Source of the DNA: JBEIVB01 sp040374085
GTDB lineage: Bacteria; Bacteroidota; Bacteroidia; UBA4408
Direction of reading: 5' to 3'
Length of the DNA stretch: 5,650 nt
NCBI GenBank assembly: GCA_040374085.1
Contig: JBEIVB010000131.1
Coordinates: 1-5,650 of the forward strand
In this document: positions 1 to 4,956 of the stretch, piece after piece
Layout of the letters: every line of letters starts with the position of its first letter
Position numbering within the stretch: position 1 is the first letter of the stretch
The notes under the pieces: model-generated
The model's input: the letters and a program-made list of their open reading frames with translations, nothing else
What the model was told of the DNA's origin: nothing
Databases searched by the model: none
Made by a program: the position numbers and the translations under genes

Positions 1-134
1 AGTTTAAAAATAGCCGCAGGGAATAATGTCAGAAGTGCTAAAATAATCATGTTTATGTAAGGCCAAAATTCACAAATGATTCTAATTTGGGTCGTGTTTG
101 GAACATTGGACCAACTTTTTATTTTTATTGCCAT
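1..134 (-). CDS. N-terminus of a small membrane protein (3' end outside window)
   Basis: This is an open frame of 44 complete codons that runs off the left edge, so only the N-terminus is visible. It starts with ATG at 134-132, inside the last codons of the upstream 59-aa ORF, giving a 10-nt overlap typical of tightly packed phage genes. About 28 mostly polar residues come first (MAIKIKSWSNVPNTTQ...). A hydrophobic stretch follows at about residues 28-43 (INMIILALLTLFPAAIF), long enough for one membrane span, so an inner-membrane location is inferred. No family was recognised. A holin or other small phage membrane protein is possible from position, but nothing in the sequence proves it. The DNA is AT-richer than the portal gene, so a recently acquired gene is also possible. 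The frame, overlap and hydrophobic segment support a real gene; the function is unknown. Confidence 0.55.
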   Translation of the reverse strand, partial: MAIKIKSWSNVPNTTQIRIICEFWPYINMIILALLTLFPAAIFK

Positions 135-304
135 GGAGTTCGGCTTAAAATCGGGCCAAATACCTTTATCGATTTGATGGGTAGTCCGCGCTTCACGCGC
201 TCATAATGAATCGCACTCATGCACGCATCTATACACAGGTTGCCTGTGGACTGCCATTTCAACCCGTTCATATAGCGGGCAAGGGTGTTTTGGTTAAAGC
301 TCAT
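125..304 (-). CDS. Small hypothetical phage protein, 59 aa
   Basis: A complete 59-codon frame starts with ATG at 304-302, inside the final codons of the portal gene, so the two genes overlap by 11 nt. It ends with TAA at 127-125, 10 nt after the start of the next ORF. This double overlap, with no intergenic space, is the main evidence that it is translated, probably by coupling to the portal gene. The product starts MSFNQNTLARYMNGLKW and ends in a basic segment (YERVKRGLPIKSIKVFGPIL, about residues 34-53). It has two cysteines (residues 24 and 28), no signal peptide and no membrane segment. The stretch LPIKSIKVFGP looks like an end-of-domain beta strand, but no family was recognised. It sits where phages often carry small accessory genes next to head genes. 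Confidence 0.6.
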   Translation of the reverse strand: MSFNQNTLARYMNGLKWQSTGNLCIDACMSAIHYERVKRGLPIKSIKVFGPILSRTPWQ

Positions 305-1646
305 ACAGGTTCTTTATTTTTGTTGCTATCTCGATGCCCTCCTGCGCGTCATCCACCTTGGTAACGGGTATTCCCGTGCGCTCGGTGATATAAGCCTCAT
401 CGGCTTGGTATCCCGCGTCTTTCAGGATTTTTATAACCTCTGCCGTGCGCTTATTGCTCTCGTCTTCTTTGGTGCGGAACTCCTCCGCCTCTTCGATGTT
501 GCGGAACTGAAACTTGCAGTCTTCAGGAATCGGGAACCCGTGCAGCCTGAGCTTGGGCAGCACCTCATAGTTGATGCTATGCGCTACGGTAGCGCAGTCC
601 TTGCTCTCGATGGTGCGCAGGGCCATGTTCACCTCGGTAGAGGCTCCCAGTTTGCCGGGCACGCTGCTCATCGCGTCTGCGTGTCCCAATATCATCTTAG
701 TGATGTTATCTTCAAGGTATTTAACCAAAGATGTATAAACCTCGTGAGGACTTGCGCCTGCCTTACTTTCGATGAACTCAATCTCATCGTTGATGTCCTT
801 CACGATGGTAGCCGAGGCTCCGGCTTGGTAAAGCTCTTGAAAGAACTGCTCTCGCTCATCGCCTGTCTTCATAGTGCTACCCACGCGCATCGGCATCCCG
901 TACAGCTCCACGAACGTAGCAAACTGCCCCTGTAAGTTGCGAAGCAAAATCTCGTACATCGCAATCTTGTAAAGCAGCCCATAACCGCATTCGCTTATCC
1001 CGTTCTCGCTTGCCGTGTCGAAGTAAAAAGTCCACTCATAGGGCTTATTGCCAGTGCTGTCGGTGTACTGCTCATCGCGGAACGGTACACCTCCAATGTT
1101 ATATGGGATATTAGACACCTTTAGCCTGTCAGGTGATACCCAAGGCCGAGGGATGGTCTTAATAGGTGTCAGGTTGCCCCAATAGTCACGGGAAAACAAC
1201 TCTGAATTGATAATATCGCTGAAGTTGAGCAGGCTATAACCAAAGAACTCAGCATCGAGCCGAGCCTCAATAGCACGGTTGAACCAATCCTTTCGGATAA
1301 GGTTGGTAAGGTCTTCGTTCACCGTTCCATCCGCGTTCACGATGTCGAACTGCTTTTGCAGGGTCATAGCCTTGCGGTAATTCATAACAGCGAACACATG
1401 GCCGTTGAGGATGGTGTCGAGGAATATCTGCTGCATCTTCACGCGCTGGCGAATCTGCACGATGCCCGCCTCAGCCTCGGTAACCGCATCCCTCCACTTC
1501 TTTATGTCTTGCGTCGAGCGGCTAAAGGTTATCTGAGCAATGGCATCATAGCGCAGGTTCTGCGCGACGCTCTTGCCCTGCTCTTTCTTGGTGGCGGTGT
1601 CCTCGACCGGAAACCAGTAATTCCTTATGTTGGATATAATGCCCAT
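294..1646 (-). CDS. Phage portal protein, Mu gp29-like (DUF935 type)
   Basis: The 450-aa product is a probable portal: the dodecameric ring at one capsid vertex through which the terminase pumps DNA and to which the neck attaches. The length fits the DUF935/Mu gp29 family. Seen in the sequence are a variable N-terminus; a central helix-rich part with SECGYGLLYKI (about 218-228); the hallmark stretch FVELYGMPMRVG (245-256), corresponding to the YGMPxRVG motif of this family; and a late ILGHADAMSSVPGKLGAS segment (319-336), matching the family's ILG...LG region. The C-terminal 70 residues are charged and helical (EEAEEFRTKEDESNKR), as expected for the exposed portal end. ATG at 1646 directly follows the TAA of the upstream gene (TAAATG, no spacing), so translation is probably coupled. 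The 3' end overlaps the next small ORF by 11 nt. The portal role is confident; the exact subfamily is from remembered motifs. Confidence 0.88.
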   Translation of the reverse strand: MGIISNIRNYWFPVEDTATKKEQGKSVAQNLRYDAIAQITFSRSTQDIKKWRDAVTEAEAGIVQIRQRVKMQQIFLDTILNGHVFAVMNYRKAMTLQKQFDIVNADGTVNEDLTNLIRKDWFNRAIEARLDAEFFGYSLLNFSDIINSELFSRDYWGNLTPIKTIPRPWVSPDRLKVSNIPYNIGGVPFRDEQYTDSTGNKPYEWTFYFDTASENGISECGYGLLYKIAMYEILLRNLQGQFATFVELYGMPMRVGSTMKTGDEREQFFQELYQAGASATIVKDINDEIEFIESKAGASPHEVYTSLVKYLEDNITKMILGHADAMSSVPGKLGASTEVNMALRTIESKDCATVAHSINYEVLPKLRLHGFPIPEDCKFQFRNIEEAEEFRTKEDESNKRTAEVIKILKDAGYQADEAYITERTGIPVTKVDDAQEGIEIATKIKNLYEL

Positions 1647-2471
1647 TTAATAGGTATTTATGTTGCGTTTAAGGCTGCCCATCAGCGTTCGGAACCCTGT
1701 CTTGGGTTGTAGCCTTGGTATGTTTGCGCTTATGCCTCTGTTATCCCCGCTCGCGGCTATCAGCCAGTTGATGGTGTTGTCGTAAGCAATAAGGATGTTG
1801 GCAGGCACATTCTGCGGTGCTATACGCTTCGCGGCATAATATAAAACAATGTTAACCACATAAACCACGAGCTGTTGACTGCGGTTGTCGCTTTGGGTGA
1901 ACACGCCTGTGTTAGTTGGAAGCACGCCCGCAGTTGTAACGTAGGCCGTGCCGTTGCCCCAGTAGGGCTTCGCGTTCGGGTCATCAGGAGCCATGCCCGT
2001 ATATGGGTTGAGACAGGTATATACCTTGTCATGCCACCATACCTGACTCCCTATTATGTACTCATTCTCCGCATCCCACACAGGCTGTGGAGGCTTGGCA
2101 AAGAAGATGTCGTAAAGCGAGCCGAGCAGGGTGGTGTTGTTCGTGTTCCATGCTCCGGTTTTATTAGCCGTAAGAATGTACACCTTGCCGTTCACCTCCA
2201 CGAGGTCGTTGGTCAGGTAGTTGTTGGCCGCCACATAGGTTGCCGCGAACAGGTAGAACCGCCTCTGCGCTTTGTACGTGGCCGCAAGGCTCCACGGTTG
2301 CATATCCGTGAATTCATAAGCGGTGTCGTACTTTTGTAACAGGTAGCTGTTCGCCTCTTCGGTGGCGGTGGCCTCCAACGTCATAAGGATAGCGTTGTCG
2401 CTTCCGATGAGCTGGTTCAGCTGCGGCAGTTGTATCTGCCTCAGGTAGTCTCGTTGGTATAGGTATCCCAT
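1647..2471 (-). CDS. Probable head-tail connector, Mu gp36/DUF1320-like, with inserted CBM5/12-like modules
   Basis: This 274-aa product lies between terminase and portal. Its two ends resemble the halves of a gp36-like (DUF1320) head-completion protein. The N-terminal part (1-80) has LYQRDYL, EATATEEANSYLLQKYDT and a helical segment YKAQRRFYLFAATYVAAN. The C-terminal part (about 198-274) has VVYVVNIVLYYAAKRIAP and AYDNTINWLIAASGDNRG, like the family's closing helices (ryddairwL...G). That family is usually only about 130-150 aa. The extra middle (about 81-195) holds two aromatic repeats: YLTNDLVEVNGKVYILT (85-101), and a fuller copy (132-171) with W132, YIIGSQVWWHDKVYTC (138-153) and a TGMAPDD...YW end. 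That spacing (W, YxxGxxVxxxxKVY, TGxxP, W) is like CBM5/12 chitin-binding modules. The start ATG lies 7 nt after a TACCTTTG box; the stop abuts the portal ATG. The connector role is inferred from ends and position; the module call is pattern-based. Confidence 0.6.
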   Translation of the reverse strand: MGYLYQRDYLRQIQLPQLNQLIGSDNAILMTLEATATEEANSYLLQKYDTAYEFTDMQPWSLAATYKAQRRFYLFAATYVAANNYLTNDLVEVNGKVYILTANKTGAWNTNNTTLLGSLYDIFFAKPPQPVWDAENEYIIGSQVWWHDKVYTCLNPYTGMAPDDPNAKPYWGNGTAYVTTAGVLPTNTGVFTQSDNRSQQLVVYVVNIVLYYAAKRIAPQNVPANILIAYDNTINWLIAASGDNRGISANIPRLQPKTGFRTLMGSLKRNINTY

Positions 2472-2478
2472 AACTTGA

Positions 2479-2486
2479 CAAAGGTA
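2479..2486 (-). promoter_or_regulatory. Candidate Bacteroidota -7 promoter element before the gp36-like gene
   Basis: The minus strand reads TACCTTTG, matching the Bacteroidota -7 consensus TAnnTTTG. It ends 8 nt before the ATG at 2471 and begins 8 nt after the terminase stop codon. No clear -33 TTTG partner was found upstream in the A-rich run, so the call rests on the -7 box and its placement. If used, transcription would begin at or very near the start codon, giving a near-leaderless message. Confidence 0.35.
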
Positions 2487-2493
2487 TGCTTTT

Positions 2494-3861
2494 TTAATAT
2501 GAATTTGATGCTCTTGGGCTTCGGCTGTGGAGGAGGCTTGCGCCTAATGGCCCACGTTGGTATTCGTCGAACTCAGCCGCGAAAGCGGTGCAGAAAACGT
2601 AGTCGGTGAGGTCGGTCATGTGGCCGAGCTTTTGAAACCGGGCCTTGGTCACCGGGTCGGTGGCCATCTCTTTGAGCTTAGTGCCATCGCTGGCCTCCTT
2701 GAGCAGCACGAAGTCGTTAATGGTGTGCTTGCACTCTTCGTGAACCATGAACCGGATCCCCTTGTAGTTCTTTTCGAGGCAACTGTTGATGAAGTTGCCA
2801 CGTTGGACAACCGATGGGTTGGACTTAGCGACCCGCATCTTCGGGCGGTATGCTTCCAGCTCTTGGGCCACTATCCGGTAGAAGCTCATGCCCTTTTCAA
2901 TTTTAGTATCCTGCTTTTCAGCCGTTGCATCGCCATAGACGAAGACTCCGGCATCATGGTTGGGGTAGCGTCGTTTGAACTCGTTACAGACCGCCTTAAT
3001 GGTGTTGTAGGGGTTGATTCCGGTAATCTCGTCCACCATACGAAGCTCTTTGCCTTCGATTTGAAAGATGCCCATCGGTAGGTAGGGAACCACGTTGTCA
3101 TCCCAGCTCACGTGAAGCGGCAGGGCAGGGTTGTAGGCTACCTTGCCCACGTGCTGATCAAGCTCAAAGGACTTATAAAATTCGCCCCCTGTCTTGATCT
3201 GTAAGTCCCAATTCCCCTCCACCAACACCATGTATTTATGCTTTGGCAGGTATTTAAGGTTCTCTTTGTACTCCTCGGTCAAATAGGGGTTGTCGGTTAT
3301 CTTGGAAGGTATGTACAGCCATTTGTCGGGCATCGTACCCGCAATGTAGTGGTCATACACCCGTGCCTTGAGCCAGTTGTTGGATGGGTTTGCGGTTGCG
3401 AGAATGACGGGCTTTGGCCTCGGCTCGCACTCCCATCGTCCTGCGCGACTGAAGGCAAGGTCGAACGTGCTTTCTTGGCACTCGTTTAATTCCTCGAAGA
3501 GGAAGCCATTCACCTCCAATCCCCTGAGCCAAAAGCCGTCCTTGTCTTGGTCGTAGTTTTCTCCTTTGAATAATATAACACTCCCGTTTGGGTGGTGGTA
3601 CTCGTATGGGTTCTGCCGCAGCTTGCCCTTTGGCTGGAGCTTGTCGAAAGATGGTATGGTGGTTGTGCGGAGCTTCTCGCTGTTTTCCCTCACCACGCAC
3701 CATCGGGAGCGTGGGAACATCTCGCACATCAACAGCAGGGCCGAGAGGCCCCAGAAGGTCTTCCCTCCCCCCATCGCACCACCGTATAGGATGAAGCGGT
3801 GCTGCTCGGATGCGAGCGCATCCATCGCCTCCTTTTGTGTGATGGTGAGGTTAACGTACAT
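2494..3861 (-). CDS. terL: Phage terminase large subunit (ATPase and nuclease)
   Basis: This 455-aa protein is the DNA-packaging motor: it cuts concatemeric or prophage DNA and drives it into the prohead by ATP hydrolysis while docked on the portal. The N-terminal ATPase shows a clear Walker A, GGAMGGGKT (27-35), a Walker B with catalytic acid, GFLFEELNE (119-127), and a coupling motif LATANPS (154-160). The C-terminal RNase H-like nuclease offers acidic residues at the expected spacing: HVSWDDN (250-256, D254/D255), FVYGDAT (307-313, D311) and HMTDLTDYV (414-422, D417/D420). The length is normal and no key motif is missing. The last 20 residues (LGASLLHSRSPRASNSY) look like a flexible tail. 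The ATG at 3861 is the only methionine start available near the N-terminal beta strand. It lies 4 nt after a TACCTTTG box, with no Shine-Dalgarno sequence. The Terminase_6 type is likely, but the subfamily is not certain. Confidence 0.95.
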   Translation of the reverse strand: MYVNLTITQKEAMDALASEQHRFILYGGAMGGGKTFWGLSALLLMCEMFPRSRWCVVRENSEKLRTTTIPSFDKLQPKGKLRQNPYEYHHPNGSVILFKGENYDQDKDGFWLRGLEVNGFLFEELNECQESTFDLAFSRAGRWECEPRPKPVILATANPSNNWLKARVYDHYIAGTMPDKWLYIPSKITDNPYLTEEYKENLKYLPKHKYMVLVEGNWDLQIKTGGEFYKSFELDQHVGKVAYNPALPLHVSWDDNVVPYLPMGIFQIEGKELRMVDEITGINPYNTIKAVCNEFKRRYPNHDAGVFVYGDATAEKQDTKIEKGMSFYRIVAQELEAYRPKMRVAKSNPSVVQRGNFINSCLEKNYKGIRFMVHEECKHTINDFVLLKEASDGTKLKEMATDPVTKARFQKLGHMTDLTDYVFCTAFAAEFDEYQRGPLGASLLHSRSPRASNSY

Positions 3862-3865
3862 GATG

Positions 3866-3873
3866 CAAAGGTA
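3866..3873 (-). promoter_or_regulatory. Candidate Bacteroidota -7 promoter element before terL
   Basis: The minus strand reads TACCTTTG, a full match to TAnnTTTG, ending 4 nt before the terL ATG. The same 8-mer precedes the next gene downstream. About 20 nt further upstream there is only TTTC where a -33 TTTG would be expected, so the upstream half is weak. The element overlaps one outer arm of the palindrome at 3870-3941, so a protein bound there could block it. Confidence 0.4.
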
Positions 3874-3941
3874 GGCAGTTATGCGGTTATCGAAATATCA
3901 CGCAGTTATGCGGGAATAGGATAGTTAGCCGCAAGCCTACC
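3870..3941. promoter_or_regulatory. Imperfect palindrome with internal direct repeats (operator or terminator candidate)
   Basis: The outer arms are GGTAGGC (3870-3876) and GCCTACC (3935-3941), a perfect 7-bp inverted repeat. Inside them, TGCGG plus TTATC on the left is partly matched by the complement of GATAGTTAGCCGCA on the right. Within the structure, GCAGTTATGCGG occurs twice in direct orientation (3875-3886 and 3902-3913), 27 bp apart. The region fills the gap between the 75-aa gene, whose stop lies within it, and terL, and it covers the promoter-like box. No T-run follows, so an intrinsic terminator is less likely than an operator, but either is inference. Confidence 0.4.
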
Positions 3942-4164
3942 GACCACGTTTACGAGCTTGTTTTGCACGTTTAGATGCAGCCCTTGACTTTTTCTGTTTA
4001 TTAGTCATTGGACTTTTAGAATAACCTTTTTGACCTGAGCCGCTATAAGTTAATCCATCTAATCCAGCATAAGGATTAGTAAATTCAAAGTAATCTTTTC
4101 TTTCTTGGTCTGCCATTGTAGCGGCTAACATACCTGCTAATAGGGCTGTTTTTTTGTTGCTCAT
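3937..4164 (-). CDS. Small basic hypothetical protein, 75 aa
   Basis: This complete frame (ATG at 4164, TAG at 3939-3937) encodes 75 residues. The first 20 include a mildly hydrophobic helix (TALLAGMLAATMA, 6-18), too short and too weak for a confident membrane span. A polar glycine/tyrosine-rich middle follows (YAGLDGLTYSGSGQKGY, 32-48). The tail is strongly basic (54-75, including KQKKSRAASKRAKQARKRGR), which suggests nucleic-acid binding. No family was recognised. The leader is A-rich (ATATAAAAATG), without a Shine-Dalgarno sequence. Base composition is AT-rich like the cassette gene to its right and unlike terL to its left. The start lies only 26 nt from the outer edge of the attC-like site at 4191. 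It may be a phage gene or further cargo of the inserted block; no second site was found on its far side to close a cassette. Confidence 0.6.
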   Translation of the reverse strand: MSNKKTALLAGMLAATMADQERKDYFEFTNPYAGLDGLTYSGSGQKGYSKSPMTNKQKKSRAASKRAKQARKRGR

Positions 4165-4190
4165 TTTTATATTTGTTGTGAGAAAGGCCA

Positions 4191-4287
4191 GCGGCTAACA
4201 GCGGTTTTGCAATAGCCGCCTGACACATCTCGGTTAATAATTAAATTTCTCTATGCGGCCATCGCAAAGCCGCAAAACGTTATACGC
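4191..4287 (-). repeat. attC-like hairpin site 1 (downstream of the 196-aa gene)
   Basis: Reading on the minus strand there are six parts in order: core GCGTATAAC (4287-4279); a 10-nt spacer; stem arm TTTGCGATGGCCGC (4268-4255); a 35-nt loop; return arm GCGGCTATTGCAAA (4219-4206); a 6-nt spacer; and the inverse core GTTAGCCGC (4199-4191). The 14-bp stem is complete if two G-T wobbles are allowed. Inverted cores ending in AAC and beginning with GTT, around an imperfect stem with unequal spacers, are the plan of integron attC sites. GTTAGCC differs from the R' consensus GTTRRRY at one base. The site follows the gene in the same orientation, as in a cassette. A transcription terminator is an alternative role. 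Confidence 0.6.
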
Positions 4288-4327
4288 AAGCACTACATTC
4301 CGTTTCCAATTAAACTTTTGTGGAAGA

Positions 4328-4347
4328 AAAAAAGAAAACAAAAAATT
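4328..4347. repeat. Left copy of a 20-nt perfect inverted repeat
   Basis: AAAAAAGAAAACAAAAAATT on the plus strand here equals the minus strand of 4979-4998. The two copies bracket the 196-aa gene, one 9 nt beyond its stop and one 33 nt before its start. Each lies about 40 nt from the nearer attC-like core (40 and 41 nt). The sequence is simple, but the G and C interruptions sit at identical positions. In the message, this copy is the U-rich 3' tract. Confidence 0.7.
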
Positions 4348-4355
4348 GCCTACGC

Positions 4356-4946
4356 TCATAATGATTTAATTGATTGAACCTCATTAAAAAATTCAACTAT
4401 TTTATTTCTGAAATCGGCAGGACATTCTTCTTTCAATATACCTGTTACATCTTGCTCAATCTTTGCAGTCATTATCACATCAAATAGTGGATATAATTCT
4501 CCCCAATCTGCAAATAAGGCAAAGAACTCTCCATTTCGTAAGAATGAACTTTTGTGTCCGATTTTATCAAACAGAAATAAAATAGTTTCAGAACTTAATT
4601 TGCCTTCTTTTGCTACCCAATTTTCAACTATCTGGTTTATGTCGGTATTGGATTTTGATATTGCTTCTCTTTTAGCTAAACATTCGGCAAATAAATGTTC
4701 TCCACCTTCATCAATCAATTCTAATTCGTTGGTGCTTTTCCACGCAACGGTGCTTCCTGTGTCTGTCCACATAATTGAGTAATCATCCACATTGCCGCCA
4801 CCATATTTGTCGTTGTAGCTGTATTCTATCAATGCAGTTTTGCCTACATCATTAGGCGAAATATCTTTCGTGCCTTCTTTGCTACTCCAAATTTGGTGTC
4901 CAACAAGCACCTTTACTAAATTTCCTCTTTTGAATTTCTGTTCCAT
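4356..4946 (-). CDS. Hypothetical cassette-borne protein, 196 aa, SH3-like N-terminus
   Basis: The complete frame runs from ATG (4946) to TGA (4358-4356). Residues 1-80 look like a small beta-barrel of the SH3/KOW kind: FKRGNLVKVLVGHQIW (5-20), VGKTALIEYSYNDKYGGGNVDDYSIMW (34-60), and a closing WKSTNELELIDEGGE (69-83). Residues 83-196 are predominantly helical and acidic, with aromatic-rich SETILFLFDKIG (119-130) and SFLRNGEFFALFADWGELYPLF (134-155). There is no signal peptide or membrane span, so it is probably cytoplasmic. No catalytic motif was recognised and I cannot name the family. The gene starts after an A-rich leader (AAACATAAAATATG), normal for Bacteroidota, with no Shine-Dalgarno. 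It stands alone between two attC-like sites and is AT-richer than the phage genes. Together these suggest an accessory, horizontally acquired gene rather than a structural phage gene. Confidence 0.85.
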   Translation of the reverse strand: MEQKFKRGNLVKVLVGHQIWSSKEGTKDISPNDVGKTALIEYSYNDKYGGGNVDDYSIMWTDTGSTVAWKSTNELELIDEGGEHLFAECLAKREAISKSNTDINQIVENWVAKEGKLSSETILFLFDKIGHKSSFLRNGEFFALFADWGELYPLFDVIMTAKIEQDVTGILKEECPADFRNKIVEFFNEVQSIKSL

Positions 4947-4956
4947 ATTTTATGTT

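Noticed and set aside
187..203. Short GC-rich hairpin GCGC-TTCAC-GCGC as a terminator.
   Set aside because: It lies inside the 59-aa coding frame, has a four- or five-base stem and no T-run.
285..935. A 216-codon plus-strand frame opposite the portal gene.
   Set aside because: It is antisense to a well-supported portal. Its composition (many L, V, H, R) is that of a mirror frame, and no motif or initiation signal was seen.
3353..3727. A 124-codon minus-strand frame inside terL.
   Set aside because: It overlaps the terminase ATPase domain in another frame and is arginine- and proline-rich like an out-of-frame translation.
3861..3941. A third attC-like site that would close a cassette around the 75-aa gene.
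   Set aside because: There is a GCGGCTAAC core, but no matching stem with the 10/6 spacers and no suitable inverse GTTRRRY core on the minus strand before terL.
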